64,000 bases of DNA, taken from Lepisosteus oculatus (taxonomy: Eukaryota; Chordata; Actinopteri; Semionotiformes; Lepisosteidae). Positions 1 through 31,900 of the stretch are shown piece by piece; the stretch's first letter is position 1; each line of letters opens with the position of its first letter. The stretch lies in the NCBI RefSeq assembly GCF_040954835.1, contig NC_090698.1, positions 49,176,284-49,240,283 on the forward strand. The letters run 5' to 3'. Made by a program: the position numbers and the translations under genes. The notes beneath the pieces were generated by a model. It saw only the letters and a list, made by a program, of their open reading frames with translations. It was not told where the DNA came from and did no database searches.

Positions 1-209
1 CTGTCTGTTTTGTATTGGAAGTAAATATTTTCAAAAAGGGCCAAAAGCTGGAGACTTTTCAGAGAGAAAGCTCGACGTTAGCATGACTCTAAAGTTTAAA
101 GTACAGACCAGACTGAGAAGGACATGCCATTTTGATCCATAAAGGTGTTTTCTAAACATTAGCTTTTTAGCTAAATATCACAATGAACAAAACATACTTT
201 TTATTTAGG

Positions 210-305
210 AACAAGTAATGGGTTTATTCCATGCTGAAAAGAGAAGAAAGAAAACACAACGTTTCAGCTGTGGAGACAAAACGTTGTATTTTCTTTCTTC
301 TTCCA
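210..305 (-). repeat. Hammerhead-like/Penelope-type repeat, snapback copy 1
   Basis: The minus-strand half of the family is readable (fragments TTCCATGCTGAAAAG, ACAACGTTTCAGCTGTGG). It is followed by its own inverse: arms 243-264 and 279-300 are 22-base inverted repeats with one mismatch around a short spacer. Confidence 0.7.
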
Positions 306-444
306 CCTGAAATGCTTTTTATTTATTATACATTACAACTGGAGTCGCATAATGTAGCATCCTTGGAAGATTCTTTAAATATTTATTGAATCTGTATGGC
401 CTATAAGAAGAATACTGTAAGTCCACTTCCCTCAATTCATTTCA

Positions 445-610
445 TCCATTTTCTAAAACCATTTTATTGTTAGTGGACAGTGATAAACCTGGAGCCCAAC
501 CCAGCAGGAACGGGCCAGGATTGCACCCTGGAAATTACACCAGTCCATCGCAGGGTGCACATAGAGTCACACATGCTTATAGGGAGCAATTTAGAGATGG
601 CAGGTAACCT
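445..610 (-). repeat. Dispersed 'gatggatgg' repeat, decayed fragment
   Basis: CATCCATTTTCTAAAACC, then CACCAGTCCATCGCAGGGTG and AGGGAGCAATTTAGAG resemble the 3' part of the common fish repeat that reads TGGAT-TGAAT-rich tail to a tRNA-like head. Divergence is high. Confidence 0.5.
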
Positions 611-3600
611 AGTTCAAAAATAGAATACAAAAAAACCAAGCAATTTAGCCAAGAGTGTGTTATGTAAGAATCTCTATGTGGCAGATTTGTCACTTACTCC
701 TGTACCAGTTGACTACCTTAGGAAGATTTAGAATTAACTCTTACATACTGTAGTTACCTCATTACACATTGCATAAAGCTGTCTAATTTATACCACATGT
801 GCCAAAATATGATTTAACCTACAGATCTCACAAAATTATCTCAATTTCCAGGGAACCTCTGACAAGATAACACACCCCAGATTAATTTTTAACTAAAACC
901 AGGAGGAATTAAAGACATTACAGTTTTGTAGAGGAATACACACAAACTGGGAGGGCAGGGACTTTCAGTGCTGTACCTCCACAGATTGCTATTTCTAAAT
1001 CACATAAATGGTAGACATTTGAAAATGTGTCACATAAGAAATAAACAGGAAAAGGAGGGAGAGAATCTGCATTTGGCAGCACCAAAAGCAATAATGCCAA
1101 ACCCTTATAATTTCTTTTTTATCGCGGCACTCCAAAACATAGTAAGCCCTCACAGAGCTACAAGAAATAGAAAGCAATCTGAAATTCCTGCAATAAAATT
1201 GATAGACTGAAAAAAAGAAAAGATTTGAAACTCTTTATCAGCAAAGTAATCTCTTGGGAGTTTTGAAAATAATAAGGCCAAGGCTAGAGCTGAAACATCC
1301 AGAGGAAACTGGTTGGGTCAAAAAGATTCAGACTTTTTCATGATATACTCTTCCTTATGCTCTATAATGTGACCATACAGGACAATATCCTTTAGGAAGC
1401 AGCTTTTTCAAATTGCTACCTAAATAAGACAATTTCAATTAGATGAATAAGAAGAACCAAATGGTGACCAATGCCTTCCAACACAGAGTGCTTTTCAAGG
1501 TGAGAAGCCTCTCAGTATACAATGAGTCAGAAACTATAAAAAAACAGATGGTTTCTGGAGAATGTATTAATTTATAGAATGCAGGTGTTTGGGACATCTT
1601 TTCATGTCTTCAGATGTGTCTTTTGTCTTCTCGTCTATGTTTTAAAACAAAAAAAATCAATATTTGAAAGCTTTTATTCAAATGCACATTAGTCTTAAAA
1701 CAAAGGCATTTTGGAAATTCTGAAAAAAAAAGCTTCAAAGACTTACATCAAATAGGCACTTTCTTTTGTATAGTTGTCCATAAACATTGCTTGCTTGTCT
1801 AGATTTTGTTATTCTATTATTTTCTATGCAAGGAAATTTTACTTGGGCACATTTTTGTTTATAGCGTGTATAAGCCTGGAAACAATAATTCACTTAAAGG
1901 TTCAAACTTTCTTGGTTTCTGATCTCTCATATGTCATGACTAAATAGAAATCATGTATTAAGAACAAAACCACATTTTAAAAATGCATCTTCACATTACA
2001 ATTAAAAAGTAGGTACAGTAGTGTAGGTTTTATTTTTATATAAAATGTCTTCTTCTGTTGTTCTCATTTGTGAGCTGAATTCAGAGAGTGTTGATAGGTG
2101 TTATGATAAATTATAATTGTAAATGGTAGGATTATTTCATTATTTCATTATAGGATTATTACAACATTGATTGTTTGGGCCTAGTTTGTCTTTTCATGAG
2201 ATCAGCATCTAATTTAATTATCATTGTCCCTGTCCAATGATTGTTTGGGGAAAGTTAATTCCACCATAATGAACCATTATAAAGAAACCATAAGCAGTCA
2301 GAGTAGCATTTAAACCTGTTTTATACACTGCTAATAAACTGTAGCTGTAATGTTCAAAACTCGGGAAGGAGGATGGAGGAGGTCACTTTGCAAACAGCAA
2401 GAAATAAAAGCTGAAGACAAGGTTTTCTGCTGTTTACTTCCAAGGCTTCATTACGTTTGGTGCATCTGTCTTAGACTTGTCACTTGTGCCCAAGACAGTG
2501 ACTTTAGCCCTGGGTCCAACCACATGTTGTACAGGGCTGATTTATCTCTGATCCAGTAATTGGTGGTATTAATTCTGCTGTAGGAGATTAAGAGGGGGGA
2601 CAACAGACTGTTCTTTCAGTATAATGGCCCTGTTATGGTGGTAATAATCCCCTGTGTTGTCAAGATTGTGTAATTAGCCCACGTCTGGAGGCCTTATGGC
2701 ATAACAGATGTCATTCGGACACCTTTCATGAAATATACCTGTCAGGAGCCACTCAAGGTTCATCTTTTTATACACCACCTGTGATGTCTCAGCCCTCGAC
2801 TTAATCGTTCAATAACTCGCTTTTATCTCACTGTGAACCTGGAATATGTACCAACTGGGCATTTATATTACTGCTTTGTATGGACACCGCCTGTTATTGT
2901 AACTATTACTGTTTCATTGTGACTGCATGGCAGTTTTGTTGTTTTTCCAGTTTGTACCAGCCTTCTTGTTTCATTTTATCTTTTCCTTTTGTATCAGTGT
3001 GATTCTTCTTCAGAAGCACAGTAACTCTTGTATATATGTATAATGTAAGTTGTCCTGGAAAGCAAATAATAATATCTGAGAAGGCAGTAAATAGACATGG
3101 TGCTGGTGATTTCTACAATGTATCTTCCTTTTCTACTACATACGGAACATACAACAATAATCTCTAAATGACTGAAACGGGATAACAAGAAATCATCAGT
3201 CTTCAAATCACTAGAATATATACTTCAGGGTTTGGGGGTTGGTAATGTGAACATCTCATGCTTGTGTCTCTATTATTCAATTTATATTATAGTGTAGAAA
3301 TGATACTGACTCAATATTGCTTTTTATCAGGAAAGTGCTGCTAAAGAAAATAAGGAACAATGCCTTTCAATAGGCCATTCGTGGCTCAATTGCTGGAATG
3401 AAATGTCTACTACTATAAAAGAACATGAAATTCTAAAGGGAAAATCTCTGGCTTTAGAAAATGTTGTGACTCACGATACAATATAAGTATAAAAATAAAC
3501 CTTAAATAGTGCAGTGCCTGTAAGTGGAAAAGTAAAATGACAAAGACAGACAAAAGACTCAAGTAAAGATTCCTTAAACAACAGCTGACCCAACAGTTAA

Positions 3601-3804
3601 ACAACAGTTGACCCAATTGTAATTTTAGTATTTTCCATTCAACATCACTGAGCCGTGGTATCTCAGCAGCAGGAACAGAGAAGGATTGGGATTCAGAAAA
3701 TACAATTCCCACCAACAACATATTGCAGAGCAGTGAAACAACTATACAGTACTCACTGAAATGTAAAAGAGAAACCTAAAAGATACAAAGAGAACTTGAC
3801 ATAC

Positions 3805-22183
<18,379 letters not shown>

Positions 22184-25100
22184 CTTTGCAAGTGTGCCGA
22201 TTTTCAATTTTGCTATTGATGTGTTGAGCTGGTGCGTGAATCGTGATCAGCTCTTAGTAGCAGATGACATAAAACAGAAAAGGCCGGCCGAAGGAGGGAG
22301 TGATGGGGGCTCGTCAAGCTCATTATAATTTAACCGTTTCACTGCCTGCACGCTCGCACCCAGAAGAGAGTAACAATCGAGAAAAATGATTTTTTTCACT
22401 CTTTTTTAAGATATTTAAATTGATTTATAATAATTAACAACGGACTAAAGAAGCAGTTAGTTGTATGCTTGCTACCTGTACGTATTTTGCATTTTTCATG
22501 TGTCTGAATATTTGAAGGTCGTCTTGAAAATCAACATTAGGAGTCTTTGTTCCTCTTACAGTCACAACTGTCCTGAACTGTAAATAATAATAATGACGAT
22601 TGGACGCTGTTGTCTCAGTTGTGGTTCCAAATTATTGTAATTTTATAAGTGCTAATCTGAACTAGCTAATTGTTTTTCTGATCCCCGCTTTTGCAAGCAT
22701 TAAGTGAACATATCCGACATAATGTTGAATGGAGCTCAGAGACGTATCATATTTTATCATGTGCTAGTCATGGGAATAGACAGCTGTATCTGAATCACAG
22801 CGGGTGTCTTTTTATTACATCAAGTATACGTACAAACATCATTTCTGCGCACCTAAGTTTTACCTATAGGCTGACTTGTTCTCTATTCAGCATATGCGAG
22901 ATATCCTCGTCTGATCGAAAGATTTTTTTTAATTAAAAAAACAAGAAAAACTGCAGATCGAAAGAAGTAAAATACGTCCTTGTACTTTCTAATAGTGACA
23001 GTCTTCCAGGAACGTTCTGGAAACTACAATCGCCAATCTTGTTCACACAGTGTGTGAGAGAGAATGTACTGTAAAAAATCTCAAATGAAAGACAAGGCAG
23101 GCAATAAAGGAAGCCGTGAAATAATGGACGCTGTATGCTAGAAACGTTGTATAGTTTTACTGAAAAAGAATAGATTATGTTTTTTACACAATATTTCTTC
23201 AATCTTTGAGTACCTGACCCCGGACAGCCCCGAGCGCGCGTGAACTGCCCGGGTGCCCGGGGGATAATATTGCTGCACACGTCATATATATTCCCAGACT
23301 AATTACGTGCTCTTCAGTCTTCATTTAGCTTAGCTATTTTATAATTTTGAGACTAACTTCTCCTTTTTGATGAAAAACGTAGTAGGTGTGAAAACAGGTT
23401 GAAATCTAATGTTTGAATGCAGCACTCTAAGGTTGTCAGAAACAGAGGGACTTAATGCACCTAACAGGTCCTTTGATTTAGGGTGTTTTAAAAGTTTTGA
23501 ACATGCGTACAGTAGAGGATTTAATGTGGAGCTCAATCATCGGAGCTCAATCTGTCTGCATGTATTCTAGGTTTCTAAGTAACAGTACCCATTTAAACTA
23601 ATCCATGTGCTGAATTAGGTGGTTACGGAGCCAAATCAAAATGAAAATCTGTGGACCCAACAGATATCTAGCATCAGGACTGGACACCTGTGGTACAATA
23701 TAAGCGACGTATTTTAATGTCTTAGAAGCGCTAGCGTGACCAGGACAGCCCTGTCGCTGCCTGGTTTCGCTCACAGCTGAGGCGCCAACGGGCAGCTGTG
23801 GGCTCACGGCGCCTTTCCTCAGGCAGAGGAAACCGCGCTTCATCGCAGCCCCGATACTCCAGCAAGCAACTGGAACAGTGCTTGACTCCTCACAAGGGTA
23901 AAGGGTTATGGTACAGTACCTGTCCTGAAATACCATAAATTAACAATTATACTGATGCGTGGATTTTTATTTAATGAAAAATAATAACGTATTTATGTCG
24001 ATGATAATTATATGCATACAAAACAAATAACGTGTTCTACTTCAAAAAATAGCAGTTGAAAGCTACTGTATGTTTTCTTATTGTGAAACAAACAAAAGCA
24101 AGAGACAGGTACTCTGTCATGAACCCACAGAGTGTCCCAGCTCTACTGTTTATACAACAGTCCGTGTTTAACTTCATTCCAGAGCTCTTGCCAGAGTATT
24201 GACACAGCGTTTGGATTTTAAGGTTAAGTAAAAAATTAAATCAGTACACCATCGAAATACATCGTGTTCAACCTTTACTCCAAAAACCTTTCACCAGTTT
24301 TGGTGAAAGTCTGTACCAAGTATAATGGAGATGTAGAGTTACCCAAAAATGATCCCCAAGAGACAAATGTTTAATTTATTTCACGGCGGATAAGTTCCCA
24401 CATCCATAACTGAACCTCTATTGAAAAAAACAACCTAAAAAATAAAACACTTTTATTTTTAGTTTTAGTTTACTTGAATTCCAATCATTAAAGTGATATA
24501 AAAACAATTGTCTTTATTTATTGGCTATTGGTTTGAGATTGCCTGAGCAAGTGATCACATATAATAATAATTGCTTACACTTATATAGCGCTTTTCTGGC
24601 TTTACAGGTAATGTAAACCACCAATGTGCAGCATCCACTTGGATGATGCGACGGCAGCCATGGTGCACTAGAACGCTCACCACACATTAGCTATCAGTGG
24701 GGAGGAGATGTAGCCAATTCATAGATGGGGATTATTAGGAGGCCATGATTGGTAAGGGCAAATGGGAAATTTGGCCAGGACACCACGGTTATACCCCTAT
24801 TCTTTTAAAAATCTGCCCTGGGATTTTTAATGACTACAGAGAGTCAGGACCTCAGTTTTACATCTCACCCACAGGACAGCGCCTGTATACAATATAGTGT
24901 CCCCGTCACTATATTGGGGCATTAGGATCCACATGGACCGCAGAGTGAGCATCCCCTGCTGGCCCCACTAACACCTCTTCCAGCAGCAACCTTAGTTTTT
25001 CCCAGGAGGTCTCCCACCCAGGTACTAAGCAGGCTCTTATCTGCTTGGTTTCAGTGGGTTGCCAGTTGTGAGTTGCAGGGTGTTATGTCTTGGAAGTGGA

Positions 25101-25770
25101 GCATCATTGCTGGTGGATTTCAGAAAACTGAATATATATCTCCTGTTGTAGTTTCTGATCCTTGCCCTTATTAAAAATTCTTAACAAAACGTAATTTCAG
25201 TTTTAAAAATACATTACATGTTCATTATTCTTTGCCCCCCATGTGTCTCTTGATGTTTAAATAACTTTAAAGGTATTTTTATGACTATATTAAAATTGTT
25301 CATCATTTAAATACATCTTTACAGATTTTAAGTGCTTTTGGGCAATTCGTTAAAAAAAGCGATATTTTTTTACTGCAGATCTTTGACAGATATGTCAAGC
25401 AATAGAGGAAATATCCCTACAATAGTGTGTTCTGAGTATAACAGGAAAAACAGAAACCCAGAAAATGAAAAGTGTATGAACATTTTATAATGGATGTAAA
25501 GGAGTTTCTGAAGACTATTTCAAATTGTAAAAATATGAAAGCGATGCGGACTTCATATAATTTGTTTAAACTTTTTTCATAACTTTTACATTTTTGCAGT
25601 ATTTACCCCTGAAGAATCTTTTGTCTTGAAATGTTATATGCACTCTTGTTTGTATTGTATTCGTTGTTGTTATAAATGCTTAAAAAAGAAAATGAAAATT
25701 GTCTAATTTTGTACACGTATATACTGTAGTACCTCGGCCTCCAGTAGGCAGGTTGCTTTTTTTCCTACAA
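22184..25770. other. Spacer between divergent OXCT1 and RIMOC1
   Basis: The two genes point away from each other here, so their promoters lie in this stretch. The only large repeat seen is the 5S-derived SINE at 24561-25090. The part nearest OXCT1 (about 22200-22370) is somewhat GC-richer and may hold its promoter and 5' UTR. No further coding exon was recognised. Confidence 0.6.
24561..25090 (-). repeat. 5S rRNA-derived SINE, near full length
   Basis: Read on the minus strand, the head (about 25085-25000) has GCAACTCACAACTGGCAACC then a 5S-like AAGCAG...TAGTACCTGGGTGGGAGACC, which corresponds to the internal promoter region of 5S rRNA. The body includes the CCAAATTTCCCATTTGCCC region and the tail ends in AGCGCTATATAAGTGTAAGC with an ATT-rich end at about 24561. 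The 5S-like part suggests a SINE3-type element. Confidence 0.8.
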
Positions 25771-25851
25771 TGACGTCAGACCCTGGCGTGGACGGCGGAA
25801 GGTCACGTGACACCAATTCGTTCCACGTGTTCAGCCGTTGGTTCACGTGAC
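25771..25851 (+). promoter_or_regulatory. RIMOC1 proximal promoter: CRE plus three CACGTG boxes
   Basis: A perfect CRE octamer TGACGTCA lies at 25771-25778. The palindrome GTCACGTGAC at 25802-25811 equals the CLEAR element bound by TFEB/MITF-family factors (USF also binds CACGTG). Further CACGTG hexamers lie at 25824-25829 and 25844-25849; the last sits in TTCACGTGAC, one base off the palindrome and only about 15 bases before the start ATG. Presence of the motifs is direct; lysosomal or stress control through TFEB is inference, plausible because RIMOC1 works in RAB7A/late-endosome traffic. Confidence 0.7.
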
Positions 25852-25863
25852 TTGGTTTCCATC

Positions 25864-25957
25864 ATGGCTGACGGCTGCAGGAGGCCTGGGCTGGAGCTGG
25901 AAAGGAGAATTTTTGAGCTGGACAGCAAGTGCTCCAGTCTTAGACTGGAAAAACAAG
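25864..25957 (+). CDS. RIMOC1: RIMOC1 coding exon 1
   Basis: It has 31 codons plus one base, MADGCRRPGLELERRIFELD onward, with donor CAAG|GTAATG. The reading frame is open further upstream but offers no ATG before 25864. The N-terminus is the least conserved part of the family, so the assignment rests on the splice phase and position. Confidence 0.8.
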
Positions 25958-28900
25958 GTAATGTACACTTGATACATGATAAAGTACGGCATGTGTGGAT
26001 GTGATGTGTCGTTAACAAGCCGATATTCAGCTTTTGTTATGGACTTTATTTTCAAAAAATAAATCGTTGCGTAGGATTATAACCATCATCTGTAAAATGC
26101 GACATGTGTGAAGGTCTTCGATTTGGCTTTGTCGACTGAAGTTAAGATTTCCCCCATGGGCGTTTATTACGCGATAAATATATTCGGATAGTTTTTCCGT
26201 TTGGCGCAAAAGTTAAATATTCTGATCTTGACGTTTTCTTTGAACTATGTCAGCAGCTGAACAACCCTGCAATTATTTTCTTTTCAGCTGCAATATCAGT
26301 CACCGTTTTTGTTTCGTTTATCGTGTTATTTGGTTGCAACTTTCACCTTGGTATTTCATCGAGGAAAGGCCGTGGGTGATAATATTTGCAATAAATTGAT
26401 TTTCTCTCGGCGTGAAAAAGTTACTTATTACTATGGCGTATGTCGGTAAAGAACGAGGTGGAATTTTGAAAATTGACAACCTTGTCCGGATTTAAAACAA
26501 GGGTTTTAATAGAGAAACGTAGTTGCTAAGGTTCCTTAGTGTCTTCAAATTCATTTGTATTGTCAAAAGACCCTGCATGTACTGCAGAAATAACGTTTGT
26601 CCTGTGCACGTTTATCCGGTTACTGTGATGCTCTACAGTGTTTCTTCTTGGGAGAAGGCACTTGTATTTCTTAACAGATTAAATGGAATTTTATTATAAA
26701 TACAAAAACTATTTTCCTCTTAATGACACGCAATGGATATTTGTCCCTTTAATGCACAAATTGTAATGTAGTCCTTCCCTCTGAGGAATACAGAGGAATG
26801 AGTCAGATTCTCTCGTGGTCTTCTCTGTTTAAAAGTATATAACATTATTTTTTTAGCCTGTGAATGTGAGAAATGTCTTTGATGCCCAGAGTGTATCTGC
26901 TGGCTCTTCCATAGACTGATTCTAGAGCAACAGTATGTTTGGTGCGATGTGGTAACCAAATTGCAATTGCATTATACCATCCCTTAATTTTAATTGCACC
27001 CTTTGAAACATACATCCAAGCATTTTCTTTGCCATGTTTATTACTTCTCCATATTACCTGGGAGATTAAAATGATGTCCACATAAGCAGCTTTTTTGTTT
27101 TTCTTCGAGCCTCTTGGGACTTGGGATTTCCCATGTTATTTTTGGTATTTTATGGTTTTCCTACCTGCATGCAATGTACCTCACCTCCTACCCCAGTGTA
27201 CTGAACAATTGTTTTGGACTGTAAATTATTCATTATATTAACTGAATTCCCATTGTGAACAAATGATAGATATCCTATATTTTAAACATATACCTGTTTT
27301 GAATTTCAATCAAGAAATAGTCATGGGAATTTTCATGAAATCTCATTTAAATGGTCATACTAAACTGCTCAGCATGTATGACAATACTGGTAATAGTTAA
27401 ACGGATTATATGGAATCACTGTTATCCTAATACCTTCTGTATCGTTTCTCTAGGTATTTGTGAATCTGAACACAGGTGTCAAGATAACAGATAACATTAC
27501 ATTTTCTGTATTGTGTCCCTTCCTCATGGTTTCAGTTTTCATGGTTATAGTTTCATTGACATGCTTGTTTTGTTCACACTACCTTTATACATTTCATCCA
27601 GCAAACGTTTTTAAAAACCGTATTTGATACAAATATTTTAGATGCCATACAGGTTTTATTTAAATAGATTTCAGGTACTTGTAAAATATGACCAATTACC
27701 ATATGATTTTTAAATGTAATTATATTAACTAAAATGCGGTCAATGCAGAGGGCTGTGAAACTGTAAACTTCAATGTGGTAATCATTTTTTAAGTTTTTAG
27801 TTCTTTGATGGTAATACTAGTGGAACGTAATAGTCTTTTATTTATACAAGGTATGCTCCCGTGAACAAGTAATAATATACTGTATTTTTTCCTAGATGAT
27901 GACTATTTACAGAATGCATCTGCCATACTAGACAAGTTGAAAAACTATTACAGACAAGGGGGAGAAAGTAACAGTCTCCCAAAACTGCTTCAGGATTACA
28001 CACAGGTATTGCAGTTAATCAAATGAAAATGAAAAGGCTGGAATGTCCAACGGACTTAATTGAAAGCATGCTCCAAACTATTTTGCATATATTGTCAAAG
28101 TCCGTGAATAAACTAACACTTCATTTGAAAATACTAATATGGTCAAGCATTAGTTTACATTTGAGTGGTTCAAAAGAGTGCAGTGACATTTTAACTGCCT
28201 TTAAGGTCAGTTGCAGAACAATATGTGACGTGAGTTTTTAAGGTCCTGTCCATTATTGAGGCCTGATCTTTTCCTATTTCAGTTGATTCTTGTATACTGT
28301 ATGTGCCGAAGAGGCTATAAAATTGTCCCTGTAGTTAAAAAAAATCCGTAACCTCATTAAAACAAGGATCATTAGAAAATTATTAGCCTCCTGTGCTTTT
28401 ATGAAAAGCAATGGAGCTTGTTTAAAGCAGCATGCAAATGAATGTAAGAATGATTGTCTTTTTGCAGTGGGAAGTAAATACAAGTATAAAGCCACTTGAC
28501 ATGTACATCTTACAATATCAAAAGAACTCACACACTTGTTTCAGTAGTTCTTAGAAGACATTTTCAGTTGCAAAATCTTATAGGTGAGTACTGGATTCGT
28601 GAGATGTTTTGTTTTACAAACTGATGCTTCAATTACTGTTGGTTTCCTTTATCTTTACAGGTCATATTAGATATCACTTTCTATGAAGAAAATAAACTTG
28701 TGGATCAAGAATTTCCTGAAGACTGTTCACCTTATAAAATTCAGCAGCTTTTGCAAGACCTCACTGAACCTGAAGTGTTTGCAGCAAGATTTGCACCTGG
28801 ACAAGATGTATGTTAGAATCAGACACCTCTTTATTTTACAACATTTGAAACTTGCACCGCATTTCTTGTAGGTGTAATCTGTTTTTAACAAGGGCATTTG

Positions 28901-31900
28901 TAAATTGAACCTGTCTCTTCCTTCTTACTGTTTGTTTTATTTTGTACTTTATGAACACTTCTCTGCAAAACTGAAGGGATATTTATATTTGATGCATACG
29001 TCAGTTTTTTGGTCAGGCAGTGAGAACAGAAACTACTGGATTTACAACTTACTCGTAAACAACCTGACCTTAAATTGTTTGAACTCATATCTTATATATA
29101 AGGATATGTTCTGAAATTTGTTTGATAGCATTTGGAGTATGGGCTATATTGGAATATGTCCTTTTGTTGGATTATTTCAGAGTTTATTGCTAGTGTAAAC
29201 ACATTGGTAACACTAGAGCTCTTAAATGCTTAGGAAAGTCAGTATGATGCTCATTGATAACACTGCAGGCATGTAAGCCTGAGAGTTCCACAGCTGACTT
29301 GAGCCTTTACACGTCTGTTGGAGTGCTAATCTTGAAAAGCTTCTGTTTTTAATCCGGCAATCTCCAGTTTACCAAGTACATCCTCCCCTACCAAATAGAA
29401 ATTCTTAAATTCTCTAAATGTTGAACACAATTACAGAATATTAACCTTTTCTTAAAGATTATTTTTTAAATGTGTAGCCTTTCCTTTTCTGCACAGGTTC
29501 AGTCAGTCCTTGGTTTAGAGTTGCTAGAATGCCTTTACTGGAGAAGGGGAGCACTTCTGTATATGTACTGTCACACCCTACACCAACGGAAGCAATGGAT
29601 AAAAAAAAACAAAACAACATTTCTAAAGGTAACTATGACTTACTTTTAGTAAGTTGGCATTAGTAGTGATCATAAAATACTTGAGAACAGTATTGGTATC
29701 TTAAGTAATAAAATGATCTTTATTGGGGTTTCATTATGAGGAACAAGTAAAGGTTTATTCCATACTGAAAAGAGAAGAAAAGAAACACAACATTTCGGCT
29801 GTGGACCCTTTACTTGTACCTTGGCACCTATGCGTGCTGACGCAGGTACCTAATTGAACTACGTCAGTTGTTTCATTATGCCTAGCTAAATTCCCAAACA
29901 ATGCATGATTTACAGCTGAAGCAGAACAACTTGCCTTATCTTTATTTAAACCTGAAACCTCAAGTCATTGATTAAGCTGCTACAATGAAACTTATGCAAA
30001 GAATAATTAAGCAATCTCTGTCAGTCAACACGATGACTGTAAGTCTTCCATTTTAACTCACAATAAAGGATGTAGTTTACATTTTGGCTTGATTGTCTTT
30101 AACTAATTTAAAAATGGTTAAAAATACTTCTAATTATGAGGAGATGTTTTATGATTAAGCAATTGGTGTTATGTTATTTAATAATTCTTTAAATCATATT
30201 TATTGGAATGGTTTGATCAATAACTGGACCATTCAAGCTGCAATGAATGTTATACGGCCTGATTCTTGCTTGTTTCCACATTAAGGCAATGCTATGCTAA
30301 TATTTGGTTTCTTAGAGTTTTTCTTGCTACTACAGTTAGTGAACAAAAATCGGAAACACCAGTGTGAAGTCATTAATAGAGTGTTGGGCCAACAGGGGCA
30401 GCCAGTAAGGCCTGTTTGTGCTGTTGCTTAGAGTCTACCATAGACTGGAATTTTGCAGGAGACTGGTAGGGGCAGAAAAGGTTGCCTCAGGCATCATTCC
30501 CGAATGTCCCATAAATGTTCATTTGTAACTGACAAGGTCATGACACATGGATATCATCAATGTCATGCTCCTCAAACCACTAGGCGACCACACATGTTCT
30601 GTGAATGGGGACATTGATTCATTGACCATTGCCTGTGCTCCCTGCACCACTTGCCTTGAAAATGTGCATTGTCAAGTGTGGCGAGAGGTGTTTTCACTGC
30701 GGTTTGATTTCACTTGCACTTCAGGTTGCAGTCAGTTGATCTGCAGTTGCACACTTGTTTTGCTTTGCATTTTGAATAAATGCACAGATATCACAATCCT
30801 GTCGTAAGTGCTTATGCAAACATTATTTGCTTAATTAATGTGTGAGCCGTACCTGTGGGGCAATTGTTCCTTATAGTATACTTGGTGTCCCATTTTTTGT
30901 CCACTACCTGTACATGTGCTAGAAACATGTTTTTTGGGTACCTACTGTAAGTACATGAAAGGACTTTCATAAATTCCAGTTTATTTTACACTGGAATTTA
31001 TTGTAAAATAAAAATGTTTAAAGACAATTTTGTTAGCCTTGCAGAACAGGAAGGGTAGTCATGATCACAGTCAAAATATTGGAGCAACTCCTTCTCTACA
31101 ATTATTTTCATATGTGCAGAACATGTTACATTTTTCTAATTTTTACATTGTTTTTTAAATAGTAAGTATGGATTGTATTTAGCGTCTTAGAACTGCATTG
31201 TTAAAGCTGTGTCATGTTTATTTTGTTTAGTGTCTTCAAGAAGGTGTCCGTTACCTAATGCGGATGTTACAAGTGAGAAACTGCGTGAAACTAAATGATG
31301 GAGTTGTGTTTCATGATTCATCAACAGCAAACTTACTAAGTGAAGGTACCTGCATGTTTCTGTGCTGCATCTGTGTATTCAAAGTTAGGAAATACAAAAG
31401 TTATTTCAACAAGTGCCTTCACTCCCCACTGATGTCCACAGATTACTGTATAATGTCAAAGAATAATGAGTGACCTGGAAATGTTCTACATGTAATTCAA
31501 AAGAAAACCCTGAAATATCTTGATTTGATAAGCGTTCACCCACTTGAAGAAATACATTTGTCTATGCAGCGTCCCGCCATTAACAGTGAATGCCAGAGTA
31601 GAAACTGTACCATGAAGACTAAGGAGCTGTCTGTACATCTCTGGCATAAATTTGTGAGGAGGCATAGATCTGGGAAGAAGAAAACCCATATAGTGTGTTC
31701 CCAGAATATGGACCCACCCAGATTCTTATTAGAACAGGCCATCTTCCCAAACTGAGCAACTGGGCAGAAAGGACCTTAGTAAGAGAAGCGACCTAGAACC
31801 CAGTGACCACCCTGACAGAACGACGGAGTTCTATGGCTGAGATGGGAGAACCTGTCCAGTGCAGATCCACAATCAGCACTACACAGATTTAGCCTCTATC

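Larger units (their letters stand above)
1..3804. other. OXCT1 intron 7 (partial)
   Basis: It contains the snapback repeat at 210-305 and a weak fragment of the dispersed tRNA-like repeat at about 445-610. The rest shows no exon, RNA gene or clear repeat that I recognise. Confidence 0.6.

Noticed and set aside
23339..23536. 65-codon minus-strand frame with SSTLNPLLYAC, resembling the NPxxY end of a GPCR
   Set aside because: It is preceded immediately by a stop, has no further transmembrane coding sequence upstream, and starts only at a TTG. A chance resemblance is more likely than a receptor relic.
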